From assembly GCA_030432695.1 (NCBI GenBank), contig JAUILN010000003.1, positions 496,001 to 560,000 of the forward strand: DNA of 64,000 bases, given 5' to 3'. The position numbers were made by a program, and so were the translations under genes. Position 1 is the stretch's first letter. Each line of letters opens with the position of its first letter. The notes under the pieces are model-generated. The model was not told where the DNA came from and did no database searches. It saw only the letters and a list, made by a program, of their open reading frames with translations. Source of the DNA: a bacterium (GTDB lineage: Bacteria; Planctomycetota; UBA1135; UBA2386). Positions 8,713 through 17,623 of the stretch are shown here, in pieces.

Positions 8713-10308
8713 TCACGGGAGCGCAATGGGTGTCGCGTCGGGCACTGGCACGCTGAGGGCGAAGCGGCCCTGGAGTCCGTTGGCGCCGTGCGACTCGACC
8801 TGCCAGGTGCCGACCGGCAGCCAGACCTCCACGTCGCTCCATACGCGATCCCAGAAGAACGGTTGGCCGTCGCGGTCGCGGACCACGAGGTAGCGCGGAC
8901 CGTCCGAGCGGAGCTTCACCAGGTGGGTGGGGCGCAGCCGAACCTCGAGGTCCTCGATGGGGCCGGAGGTGGTGTCGACGAGGACGGTCGTCGTGCCCTT
9001 CTCGTGGTCGTAGGCGCGCAGCAGGGCACGTCCGCTGCCCACGGTCCACTCGAAGCGGGCCGTCTCGCCGATCGGTGAGCCGTCCTGATCCGCCCAGTAC
9101 CGCACCGGTGCGTCGAAGCGATCCAGCGGCGTCAGGCTCAGGCGGGCGTGCGGTTGCGCGGAGCCATCGGGGTTCAGGACGGTTCCCGACACCGTCCGTG
9201 GCCGGGACATCTCGAACAGGTGCACCGGTCCGCTCCCTGGCGGGATGTCGAAGTGCCTGCTCTCGATCGCGTAGTCCTCGGCTTGTGCATAGAGCTGCCA
9301 GTCGCCGGGGACGAGACCGGTGAGGCGGACGCGGCCCTCGGTGTCGGCACGGAGCGCGATGTGTCGGTGGCCGACGGTCGCGCCGGCGAGCGGGCTGCGA
9401 CTGACCTTGTCGACCACCTGGAACTCCGCCTGTGCCAGAGCACCGCGCAGGGCGTCGCGGTGGAGCGGTACCTGGATCTCGGTGCTTTCCTTCGGCCACT
9501 CGCTGCGAGCCAGAACGCGGTCCCCGAGCATCACCGAGAGTTGGAGCGGCAGCGGTTCCGACGCGCGCAGTGTGCAGAAGGCCTGTGCGGGATCGTTGCG
9601 CAGGACCTCCGCGTGGAGCGGTTGGTCCAGCGTGCGGTAGTCGACACGATCGGCCAGGACTGCGGTGCTGCCGACCACGTGCACGCGGAGCTGTGCTCCG
9701 TCGAAGGGTGGCGGGACGCCGAGCGATTCGTAGGAGGGGAGCCAGGCTTCGTCCGCCTCGTCGACCAGGAACAGCCGCGCGGTGTCGGCAGGATGCAGCG
9801 TGAGGTCCAGCGTCGTGTGGGGCCGGTCGTCCCCGAGTTCCAGGGTGGTCTGGGTGTCGCGCCAGTCGCCGACGCCGCAGGACGCGCTCACCTGCCAGGT
9901 GCCGGGAGTGAGTCCGACGACCCGGTAGAACGACTGCTCGCCTTGTCGGCCGTTGGCCCGCTGATCCGCGCTCACGAATTTCGCATGGGCATGGCGGACG
10001 AGCCGTCCCTCCGGGTCGCGGATCGATCCGGTGACGATCAGGCCGACGGGGTCCTCCGGGTCGTAGCGCCACGCCGTGCGCACTTCGCCGGTGGGCGAGT
10101 CCGCGCGTCGCGCGGAGTCGGAGGTCGAATCGTCCCGCTCGTCCGAAGTCGAGGTCCGGCGCGCGTCCTCCCGACGCGCAGAATCCCCATCCCGACCCTC
10201 GGACCTCTCCGGGAGTGGCGCGTCCGTGCCAAGCAATGCCGCGATCAGGAGTGCTACGGCCACGGACTCCACCACGGCCACGATCCACCACTTCGTGCTG
10301 CGCCTCAT
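8713..10308 (-). CDS. Signal-anchor protein with carboxypeptidase-regulatory-like domains (paralogue 5)
   Basis: The product is 531 aa. The anchor is KWWIVAVVESVAVALLIAALL at residues 6-26. A charged, low-complexity linker is rich in R, D and S. The shared core DPVGLIVTGSIRDPEGRLV starts near residue 85. Regulatory-like segments follow (VSRSPLAGATV, with a second near residue 330 TVSGTVLNPDGSAQP). The C-terminal module is RYLVVRDRDGQPFFW followed by GTWQVESH. The ATG overlaps the stop of paralogue 6 by 4 bp and the stop lies 10 bp from P2. Function is unknown beyond a likely envelope location. Confidence 0.75.
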   Translation of the reverse strand: MRRSTKWWIVAVVESVAVALLIAALLGTDAPLPERSEGRDGDSARREDARRTSTSDERDDSTSDSARRADSPTGEVRTAWRYDPEDPVGLIVTGSIRDPEGRLVRHAHAKFVSADQRANGRQGEQSFYRVVGLTPGTWQVSASCGVGDWRDTQTTLELGDDRPHTTLDLTLHPADTARLFLVDEADEAWLPSYESLGVPPPFDGAQLRVHVVGSTAVLADRVDYRTLDQPLHAEVLRNDPAQAFCTLRASEPLPLQLSVMLGDRVLARSEWPKESTEIQVPLHRDALRGALAQAEFQVVDKVSRSPLAGATVGHRHIALRADTEGRVRLTGLVPGDWQLYAQAEDYAIESRHFDIPPGSGPVHLFEMSRPRTVSGTVLNPDGSAQPHARLSLTPLDRFDAPVRYWADQDGSPIGETARFEWTVGSGRALLRAYDHEKGTTTVLVDTTSGPIEDLEVRLRPTHLVKLRSDGPRYLVVRDRDGQPFFWDRVWSDVEVWLPVGTWQVESHGANGLQGRFALSVPVPDATPIALP

Positions 10309-11933
10309 CGGATGTCCACCATTTGCACCCCGCCGCTCGCCTCGACCGTCAGCGGTCGCGCCTCGAGGAGCTGGCGGGCGTCGTGCACCTCGAGCGTGTA
10401 GTCACCCGGCGCCACCAGGAGGTTCAGGAAGTCCGAGCCCGAGGCCCAGCCAGCAGGTAGTCCGGATTCGTCGCGGAGCACGACCGACCGTGTCGCGAGC
10501 GGGTCTTCGCTTCGCACATGCAGTCGGGTACCGCGGGTGACGCGCAGCGTGACCTCCTCGCCCGCGGGGGTGCCGGCGCCGATACGGGCATAGCCCGCGT
10601 ACCCGCTGTGCGAAGCCCACACGGCGCAATCCGCCGTCGGGCGCTCCATCTGGAATCGACCATCCTGATCGGTCTCGGTGGCGTGGCGCCGATGCGCCCA
10701 TTCGCCAGGCGGCTGGTGTGTGCGCATCAGGCTGACAGCGCGCACCAGGCAATGTGCAGGCTTGCCGTTCTCGTCGAGCACCCGTCCGTGCAGTGTCGTC
10801 GCTGGCTCCAGGTCCACGGCGATCTCCTGTGGCCCCCTCCCGTCCAGATCCACCTGTACCCTCGCCGGACAATACCCCTCCGCAGCGGCAGTGACGATCG
10901 CGAGGCCGGCCAGCACCGGCGAGAAGCGCGCACTCCCGTCCTTCCCCGACTGCTGCTCCCCGAATTCCAGCAGGCCGACCTGCGCGCCTTCCAAGGGTTG
11001 CCCAGTGTCCGCGTCACGAACGGAGACGGTCACCGACGCCTTCGGATCTACCGCCGCCTCCGGCCGGATCGTGAACCGCACCTCGGCCTGACCTGGGGTG
11101 ATCGGTGCCGAGGCGAGCACCCGGTCGCGCAGCGCCAACACCACGTGGGCAGGCAGGGGTCGGCGTACCTCCAAGATCCCGAGCGACGCAGGATCCCCTT
11201 CGCCGGCGAACCAGCGCACTTCGCCGTGTTGCTTCGGCTCGAGGCTCCACAGCCGTTCGCCGGGTGCGTCGCGGGTCGCGGTGACCCATAGCGGGACCCG
11301 GAACATGGACTTCGCGGGGAGTCCGAACGAGGTCGCCTCGGCGTGGACCGGTCGGCCCTCCGGATCCGTGACGAACACGTCGATGCGCGATGCCTGCTCC
11401 AGCACGAAGTCCTGTCGCACGCGGGGCACCGCCGCGCGCAGCTCCAGCTGGGCCTCCGCAGTGCAGTGGCCTTCCCCGAAGGCGCGCAGCGTGTAATCGC
11501 CTGGCTGGAGGCCGGCGAGAACGTAGCCCCGGTCGTCGACCCGGACGCTGTCGATCGGCTGTGCGTCGCTGCCGAAGCCGCCGACCACCGCCAGCTTCGG
11601 CACCGTGCCGTCGACCGAGCGCACGCTGCCCCAGACGATGATGCCGAGCCGGTCGTCGAAGGCCTGGCCCTCGGCGACCGCGCGGCGGGAGGTGTCGGCG
11701 GGTGCGTCGTTCCCGGCCCGCGTTGCATCGGCTCCCGACGCTCCGCGCCGCGCCTCGGCCCGCGGTTCTCGATCGTCGCGGTCGCCCGCGGCCTCCACCG
11801 TCGGTCGCTCCACGAGGTGATCCGACCGCAGGGCCAAGAGCATGCCCAGCACCGCGATCAGCACCGATTGCAGCACGACCAGCGTGCGCGGGATGCGTGT
11901 GCCGTCGGTTCCGGGTCCCATGCCTGCCACCAT
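10305..11933 (-). CDS. Signal-anchor protein with carboxypeptidase-regulatory-like domains (paralogue 6)
   Basis: The product is 542 aa, the first gene of the minus-strand run. The anchor is TLVVLQSVLIAVLGMLLAL at about residues 17-35. An internal Met at residue 5 is an alternative start. The core is LGIIVWGSVRSVDGTVP near residue 95. Regulatory-like domains include VRDADTGQPLEGAQVGLL and LHGRVLDENGKPA. The C-terminal module is RSVVLRDESGLPAGW followed by PGDYTLEVH. The 141 bp upstream, shared with the divergent TIR/SLOG gene, contains palindrome P3 and presumably promoters for both directions. Confidence 0.75.
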   Translation of the reverse strand: MVAGMGPGTDGTRIPRTLVVLQSVLIAVLGMLLALRSDHLVERPTVEAAGDRDDREPRAEARRGASGADATRAGNDAPADTSRRAVAEGQAFDDRLGIIVWGSVRSVDGTVPKLAVVGGFGSDAQPIDSVRVDDRGYVLAGLQPGDYTLRAFGEGHCTAEAQLELRAAVPRVRQDFVLEQASRIDVFVTDPEGRPVHAEATSFGLPAKSMFRVPLWVTATRDAPGERLWSLEPKQHGEVRWFAGEGDPASLGILEVRRPLPAHVVLALRDRVLASAPITPGQAEVRFTIRPEAAVDPKASVTVSVRDADTGQPLEGAQVGLLEFGEQQSGKDGSARFSPVLAGLAIVTAAAEGYCPARVQVDLDGRGPQEIAVDLEPATTLHGRVLDENGKPAHCLVRAVSLMRTHQPPGEWAHRRHATETDQDGRFQMERPTADCAVWASHSGYAGYARIGAGTPAGEEVTLRVTRGTRLHVRSEDPLATRSVVLRDESGLPAGWASGSDFLNLLVAPGDYTLEVHDARQLLEARPLTVEASGGVQMVDIR

Positions 11934-11987
11934 GCCGGCAGGCTACCCGAGCACGACGCGCACGGCAGTCCTCGTTCCTCCGCCGAA

Positions 11988-12026
11988 TTCTGTCGTAGTT
12001 GGTGCCAGGCACCAACTACGACAGAA
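11988..12026. repeat. Palindromic repeat P3 (GGTGCC-A-GGCACC core)
   Basis: This is a perfect 19-bp inverted repeat (11988-12006 and 12008-12026) around one base. Its outer arms match P2 almost exactly. Unlike P1 and P2 it lies between divergent genes, so a terminator role is unlikely here. This supports a mobile or REP-like origin, or a protein-binding operator. Confidence 0.75.
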
Positions 12027-12074
12027 ACCGCGCGCATCGTGTTGCCGCGCTCACCACCCCGAAGGACCACCCCG

Positions 12075-14405
12075 ATGGACGCCCCGATCCAGTCCCCGCT
12101 CTCCATCTACGTGCTCTTCCATCAGGCGTCGGAGCAGGGCCGCAAGCTCGCGCACGACCTCCACGACTGGTTCCGTCTGAAGACCGACGACGGCGAGCGC
12201 AGCGAGTCGGGCTTGCCGGTGTGGTTCCGCAGCGTGCTCACCGAGGCGGCGGAGGATGTGCAGCAGATCACGCCGCCGATCGACTGGAAGGGTGCGGAGT
12301 CGAACGTGGTGGTGGTCCTCGCCGACCGCCACATGGTCGCGGACCGTGGCTGGCGCTATGCCCTGCACGCGCTCACCAAGCCCGCGAAGACGAAGGGACG
12401 CAAGACGACCAGCCGCAACCGCCTCGTGCTCCCGGTGGAAGTCGATCCCGCGCTCCATCAGCTCCGGTTCCTCACCACCGACCGCAATGCGCTGCGCATC
12501 GGGCCTCCCTTGCCCGAGGGGCTCACCGAGAAGCGCGACGCCGACCGCTGGAAGACCGAGCTGCAGCGCCGCGCCCGCCTCCTCCGCCGCGCGGTCACCG
12601 AAGCGATCGCGCGTCAGTTCGTCTTCGAACGCGGCACCGACGACGCGCCCGGCCGGCTCAGCGTCTTCCTCAGCCACGCCAAGCGCGACGGCCGCCAGAT
12701 CGCCGAGCGACTCCGCGACAGCCTCGCGAGCTATTCGCAGCTCGACGTCTGGTACGACGCCACCGACCTGCCCGCCGGCCATGCCTGGCGGAAGCCGATG
12801 ACGACGGCGGCGGGCGAGCTCGCCGCGCTGGTGAGCGTCGTCACCGATGCCTACCCCACGCGACCGTGGTGCCGCAAGGAGATCGAGACGGCGCGGCGGC
12901 CGCACTGCCTCCCCGGCACCTCGCCGCATACCTCCATATGGCAGGTGCAGCCCACCGTCGCGGTCCACGCCGCAGGCGCGCATTGGAGCCGCGCGATGGC
13001 CCACCTCGTCCACGTGCCGGCGATCGGCTGGGGCGACGAGACCGCGGTGCCCGACCGGATCGCCGACATCGTCGACCGGCTGGTCCTGGAGGTCATGGTC
13101 ACCTCGTTCCATCGCCGGCTCGCGACCCACTGGGTCGCGGAGCGGGCGAAGCAGCTCGCCGACGGCGGTCGCCACGTCGCCCTGCTCACCTGGGTGCCCG
13201 AACCCTGGACGCTGGTGATGGTCCTGCGCGAACTGGTGCGCAAGAACGCTGGCAAGCGTGCCTTCACCGAACTCGTGGTCGTCTACCCCGGCCATGGCCT
13301 GCGCCCCGGCGAGCACGTCGAACTCCAGGAGATCGCCGAGAGCCTCGCCGAACTCGCCGCGGGGTCCGACAAGAAGTCCCGCCTCGCGGTCCGTCTCGTG
13401 AGCCATGAGCGCCTCGATCGGTTCCTGGCCTCGCGCACGCCGGCGAAGCCAGAGACCCGCGACCAGCCGTTCCGCGTCTGTCTTTCCGGCGGCGGCAGCA
13501 ACGCCGAGCTCGCATCTGCCGGCCTCGGCATGCCGCACGTCGACGACCTGTTCGTCCGCCTCGCCCGCCGCCTGCTCGAGAGCGGCGCCCGCATCGTCTA
13601 CGGCGGCACGCTCGGCAAGCTCGACAACAACCTCACCGAAGCGCTGATCGAAGCCGCCCGCGGTTGGATGCGCGACCAGAGTCTCGACGACGCCGGCGAG
13701 GTCGATCCGCAGCAGCTCGACGACGTGCCGTTCACCAACTACTCCGCGTGGCCGATGTCGAAGAAGATCGAACTTCGCCACCAGGCCGACCTGGTCGGGA
13801 TGTGCACCTTCAAGGGGGTCGAACCACCGCGGCCTCTGGACGACGACCCGAGCCGCGACGACGAGACCATCGAGAAGCTGAGAACCGCCGAGGCCCTGGA
13901 GGCAATGCGGAGACTTACCTCCAATGCCGAAGAGATTCCGCTCCGCATCGTCGTCGCCGGCAAGATCGCCGGCTACTCCGGCTTCCTGCCGGGCATCGCC
14001 GAGGAGGCGCTCTGGGCCATCCAGGAAGGCCAGATCCTGGTCGTCCTCGGCGGCTTCGGCGGCTGTGCCGCGCTGCTCGCCGATTACCTGCGCACCCCGA
14101 AGAGCCCCTGGCCCGACGAACTGACCCTGGAGCGCTGCATCGCCGAGAAGCAGCTCGACGCGCCCTGGGTCTCGCCCGAACTCCTCGCCGAACACGAGCC
14201 GCGCTTCGCCGCCCTGCGCCAGCAGCTCGACCGATACCGCGCCGAACTGCACGGCCCCCTCCAGCGGAGCCGCTTCAGCGTTGGCAGGAAGTCGACGGGC
14301 GCCAAGGATCTCCGCCAGCAAGTGCTCGCGCTTCTGCACGAGTCGAGCCCCACGCGGGTGGTCCAAGAAGTGGGCGAACTCGTCGACCACCTCGCCCGCC
14401 GTTGA
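12075..14405 (+). CDS. TIR-like / TIR / SLOG three-domain protein
   Basis: The product is 776 aa, starting MDAPIQSPLSIYVLFHQ at 12075. Residues 8-110 are a diverged TIR-like or effector-associated domain without an obvious catalytic Glu. Residues 194-345 are a typical TIR domain (RLSVFLSHAKRDGRQIAERL). It contains the W-C-x-K-E motif, and E269 corresponds to the Glu needed by NAD-cleaving TIRs. Residues about 466-690 are a SLOG-type Rossmann domain: it starts FRVCLSGGGSN and ends with LVVLGGFGG near residue 656. In known TIR or SIR2 defence proteins SLOG domains bind nucleotide signals derived from NAD, so a sensor-effector role in abortive defence is plausible. That role is inference. It is the first gene of the island and is transcribed away from palindrome P3. 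Confidence 0.8.
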   Translation: MDAPIQSPLSIYVLFHQASEQGRKLAHDLHDWFRLKTDDGERSESGLPVWFRSVLTEAAEDVQQITPPIDWKGAESNVVVVLADRHMVADRGWRYALHALTKPAKTKGRKTTSRNRLVLPVEVDPALHQLRFLTTDRNALRIGPPLPEGLTEKRDADRWKTELQRRARLLRRAVTEAIARQFVFERGTDDAPGRLSVFLSHAKRDGRQIAERLRDSLASYSQLDVWYDATDLPAGHAWRKPMTTAAGELAALVSVVTDAYPTRPWCRKEIETARRPHCLPGTSPHTSIWQVQPTVAVHAAGAHWSRAMAHLVHVPAIGWGDETAVPDRIADIVDRLVLEVMVTSFHRRLATHWVAERAKQLADGGRHVALLTWVPEPWTLVMVLRELVRKNAGKRAFTELVVVYPGHGLRPGEHVELQEIAESLAELAAGSDKKSRLAVRLVSHERLDRFLASRTPAKPETRDQPFRVCLSGGGSNAELASAGLGMPHVDDLFVRLARRLLESGARIVYGGTLGKLDNNLTEALIEAARGWMRDQSLDDAGEVDPQQLDDVPFTNYSAWPMSKKIELRHQADLVGMCTFKGVEPPRPLDDDPSRDDETIEKLRTAEALEAMRRLTSNAEEIPLRIVVAGKIAGYSGFLPGIAEEALWAIQEGQILVVLGGFGGCAALLADYLRTPKSPWPDELTLERCIAEKQLDAPWVSPELLAEHEPRFAALRQQLDRYRAELHGPLQRSRFSVGRKSTGAKDLRQQVLALLHESSPTRVVQEVGELVDHLARR

Positions 14406-14474
14406 TGCGCCGGAGCCCGCCGCTAAGGTTCGGGCCAGTCGGGAAGAGGCCCTCCGGCCAGCTCCCGCCCGCCT

Positions 14475-14648
14475 ATGGCATTGGCCGTCCACACGCCGCT
14501 CACGATCTACGTCCTGTACCACCAGGACTCCGACGAAGCGCGCGCCCTCGCGCACGGCCTGCACGACTGGTTCCGGTGTCGGGCGAAGGTCTCGGTTCGC
14601 GATGAGGGTGCGAGTCTGGTGCCGCGGCCGGTGGGGAGGCAGCGGTGA
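14475..14648 (+). pseudogene. 57-aa remnant of a TIR-like N-terminal domain
   Basis: A short open frame begins ATG at 14475 and ends TGA at 14648. Its first 34 residues (containing PLTIYVLYHQDSDEARALAHG and HDWFR) closely match the N-terminus of the TIR/SLOG protein just upstream (SPLSIYVLFHQ and LHDWFR). Homology stops after HDWFR and the remaining 23 residues are unrelated. It looks like a truncated duplicate left by recombination. Its stop overlaps the next start (TGATG), so if translated it could act as a leader coupling into the TIR-NTPase gene. Confidence 0.6.
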
Positions 14649-17584
14649 TGGGAGAGGCGAAGGCTGGTGAGGGGGCGTGCGAGATCTTCCTGAGCTACCG
14701 GCGGGACGACGTGCCGTTCGCGGCGCTGATGCTCTACCGCGCGCTCGAGGACCGGTTCGGCAAGGGCTCGGTGTTCCTCGATGTCGAGATGCGGGCGATG
14801 GAGCCCTTTCCGGCGAAGATCCAGGCCGCGCTCGACGGTGCCCTGATCGTCTGCGTGCTGATCGGCAAGCACTGGTTCGACGGTGACGGTCCCGACAACG
14901 TGCAGCGGATCGCCGATCCTCGGGACTGGGTGCACCGCGAGGTCCGCTATGCGTTGGACCACGGCAAGGCCCTGCCGGTCCTGGTGTCGCGGCATGAATG
15001 GCCCGTCGAAGCGGCATTCCCCGAGCCGCTGCGGCCGCTCGTCTCGCTGAGCAGCAAGTTCCAGATCCAGGCGGCGCACTGGGAGCGCGACTTCCCCTGG
15101 TTCGCCACCAAGCTGGCGAAGCTGCTCGAGGAACGGCGGGAGGATGCCATTGGAGCACCGGCGCTTGAACCGGCCCACGGCCTGCGCTCGATCGCGGAAG
15201 ACCTGCCCTACCCGGAGGCGTCGCTGGCCAGCGAGTGGCGCAGTTGGGTCCTCGAAGCACTGGGGCGCTCGCGGTTGGCCCACCAGCCGGTGTCGCTGGT
15301 CGAGGTCTACGTGGAGTCGGGTCTGCACGCGCGCGATGCCCGGCAGGGTGAGTCTGTCGGGTCCCTGCTCGAGCTGTTGAGCAGGGTGCGTTCGTCGGCG
15401 GCTTTCCCACGCTGCTGGGTCCTGTTCGGCGATCCTGGCAGCGGCAAGTCCACGGTCCTGCGACACGCCGCGACGCGCCTCACCGAGCAAGAGGACGCGG
15501 TGCCGGTCTACGTATCGCTCGCGGTCTGGAGTCGCGAGCTGCGTCGCGAGGACCGGGGCGAAGAGCCCCGCTCGATCTGGCGCTTCGCCGCGGAGCGGGT
15601 CCAGCCGGATCGGGCCGAGCAACTCGAGCGCTACCTGGAGAGCGAGCGCGATGCGGGTCGCGTGGTCCTGCTGCTCGACGGCTTCGACGAAGTCGCACCG
15701 CATCTGCAGCCGCGGATGCGCGCCTGGATCGAGGCCCTCTGCCGGGTCGACGGTCTCCCCGTGGTCATCGCGAGTCGACCGATCGGCCAAGGTGGCTTGA
15801 CGGATCTGGCGCTGCTGCGCGTCGCCGAAGTGCAGCCACTCTCGCCGACGCAGCAGGCCGAGCTGATCGGCAAATGGCTTCCCGACGAGCGGGCACGCGC
15901 CGCGTTCCTGGAGCGACTTCGCGACACGCCGCCGCTGCGGCGGTTGGCGCCCAATCCGTTGCTCTTGTCGCTCATGGGGTGGGTGGCCGACCGACGTGGC
16001 GTCGACAAGCTGCCGGCCACGCTGACGCTCCTCCACGACGAGATCCTGCAGCAGATCGTCGAGGTCGGCTACAAGACTCCGGACGCCGTCGCCGAGAAGG
16101 TCGGCTTCGAGCTGAGTGTGACGGTGGTCGAAGCGCTCGGGGAGATCGCCCTGGGTCTGCTCCTCGATCGGGACCACGATGCCGTGTGGCCGCGCAGTGT
16201 GATCGTGGAGGCCATCGGTCGCCTGCCGGACGACACCCGCCGCGCTCTCGGCGAAGCGACCGCGACCGGAGGGGAAGCGTTCGTGATCGACCTGGCCCGG
16301 ACCGGTCTGTGGTCGGAGTCGGAAGGCGCGGGCCTCGGTTACCGCTTCCTGCACCGTAGCCTGGGAGAGGCGCTCGCTGCCAAGGCCTTGAGCCGACGAG
16401 TCGCCGACCCGGCGGGCCAGCGTTGGGTCCTCCAACTCGGGTCGAGAGTCGCCGGCGAAGAGGCCCGCTGGGCCGAGGTCTTCGCGCTGTTCGTCGCGCG
16501 GGTCTCGAAGGGTGATTCAAACGCTGCCGACCATTGGCTGCTCCGTCTGGCCGAGGCCAACCCGGTGCTGGCCCGCCGGGCCTTGTGCTGGGTCGACCAT
16601 GCCAGTCCGGAGACGGTCGAGAAGCTCCTCGACCTGCCCGGTGACGACCTCGACCGCCGCTGCGCGCTGTTCGGCCAGATCGAGGAGCTGGTGGGAGATC
16701 TGGCTGGTGCCGCGCGCCTGCTCGGCCGACTGGCGGCGCGCACCGCGGACTGCCAGGAGCTGTGGTTTCTCGCGAAGGCCCTCGATCGGATCGCGGGAGA
16801 TCCGCGGGTCGGCAAGGAGGCGCAGGACGAGGCTGCCGACGCTCTGAGCAAGAAGTTGTTCGCGTGCGGCTTCGGGCAGCAGCGGCCGGAGTTGGAATGG
16901 TGCGAGATCCGCGAGCAGTTCCGGAGCTTCGAGATGGGGAGTCCGGAGGATGAGGTGGGTCGATCGAGCGACGAAGGCCCGCTGCATCACGTGGTCATCG
17001 AGAAGCCCTACTGGCTCGCCGCGACGCCGATCACGAACGCGCAGTGGAAGCGGTTCCGCAGCGAGCATCCGGAGGACGACGATCGGCCGGTCGTGAACGT
17101 CACTTGGTTCGAGGCGGCGATGTACTGCCGCTGGCTCGGCGCGCGCCTGCCCTCGGAGGCCGAGTGGGAGTGCGCTGCGCGCAGTGGCACGACCACGCGC
17201 TTCTGCTCCGGAGATGCGGACGGTGACCTGGACGACTTCGGCTGGTACGGGAGCGATGCACGCGGCCTGATGCCCGTAGGGCAGAAGAAGCCGAATGCGT
17301 CGGGACTGCGCGACATGCACGGCAACGTGTGGGAGTGGTGCGAGGACAGGTGGCACGGTTCCTACAAGGGCGCCCCCGACGACGGCGGCGCATGGGTTGA
17401 TGATGGCCCCCCCTCCCGTGTCATGCGTGGCGGGTCGTTCCTGTTCGATGCCGGCGGGTGTCGCTCTGCCTTCCGCTGGTTCAGGCTCCCGAGGGCCCGC
17501 GACGACGCCCTGGGCCTGCGCCCCGCCAGTTCGTCACTGAGCAACCTCACCACTTCACCACCCCCCGAGCCCTCGCCGGATTGA
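14648..17584 (+). CDS. TIR-NACHT-like NTPase with DGR-diversified C-terminal FGE-sulfatase domain (VR1 receptor)
   Basis: The product is 978 aa. The ATG at 14648 is preferred, with a GTG one codon earlier as an alternative. Residues 11-150 are a TIR domain (CEIFLSYRRDD) with the catalytic-type Glu at E98 in DWVHREV. A NACHT/STAND P-loop NTPase follows: Walker A GDPGSGKST at 261-269 and Walker B VVLLLDGFDEV near 339-349. A helical segment spans about 450-740. Residues about 755-978 form an FGE-sulfatase/SUMF1-like domain, a C-type-lectin fold, with DMHGNVWEWCED and GLRPASS. VR1 covers residues 920-963. Such folds are standard DGR targets, so the C-terminus is probably a ligand-binding surface, the NTPase the oligomerisation switch and TIR the NADase effector (inferred by analogy). 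Part of a plus-strand series. Confidence 0.88.
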   Translation: MGEAKAGEGACEIFLSYRRDDVPFAALMLYRALEDRFGKGSVFLDVEMRAMEPFPAKIQAALDGALIVCVLIGKHWFDGDGPDNVQRIADPRDWVHREVRYALDHGKALPVLVSRHEWPVEAAFPEPLRPLVSLSSKFQIQAAHWERDFPWFATKLAKLLEERREDAIGAPALEPAHGLRSIAEDLPYPEASLASEWRSWVLEALGRSRLAHQPVSLVEVYVESGLHARDARQGESVGSLLELLSRVRSSAAFPRCWVLFGDPGSGKSTVLRHAATRLTEQEDAVPVYVSLAVWSRELRREDRGEEPRSIWRFAAERVQPDRAEQLERYLESERDAGRVVLLLDGFDEVAPHLQPRMRAWIEALCRVDGLPVVIASRPIGQGGLTDLALLRVAEVQPLSPTQQAELIGKWLPDERARAAFLERLRDTPPLRRLAPNPLLLSLMGWVADRRGVDKLPATLTLLHDEILQQIVEVGYKTPDAVAEKVGFELSVTVVEALGEIALGLLLDRDHDAVWPRSVIVEAIGRLPDDTRRALGEATATGGEAFVIDLARTGLWSESEGAGLGYRFLHRSLGEALAAKALSRRVADPAGQRWVLQLGSRVAGEEARWAEVFALFVARVSKGDSNAADHWLLRLAEANPVLARRALCWVDHASPETVEKLLDLPGDDLDRRCALFGQIEELVGDLAGAARLLGRLAARTADCQELWFLAKALDRIAGDPRVGKEAQDEAADALSKKLFACGFGQQRPELEWCEIREQFRSFEMGSPEDEVGRSSDEGPLHHVVIEKPYWLAATPITNAQWKRFRSEHPEDDDRPVVNVTWFEAAMYCRWLGARLPSEAEWECAARSGTTTRFCSGDADGDLDDFGWYGSDARGLMPVGQKKPNASGLRDMHGNVWEWCEDRWHGSYKGAPDDGGAWVDDGPPSRVMRGGSFLFDAGGCRSAFRWFRLPRARDDALGLRPASSSLSNLTTSPPPEPSPD
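17405..17536 (+). repeat. DGR variable repeat VR1
   Basis: This is a 132-bp region aligned without gaps to the TR at 22487-22618. By eye about 18 of the 23 TR adenines in the variable part are replaced by T, G or C. About six differences at other bases are also present (one G to A, one T to C and several C to T), more than in VR2 or VR3. The 3' 30 bp (GGCCTGCGCCCCGCCAG and onward) is conserved in all three VRs and represents the initiation-of-mutagenic-homology segment. Confidence 0.9.
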
Positions 17585-17623
17585 CCCGGTGCTGCGCCAT
17601 TCCCTCCGGCTCCTTCCCACCCC

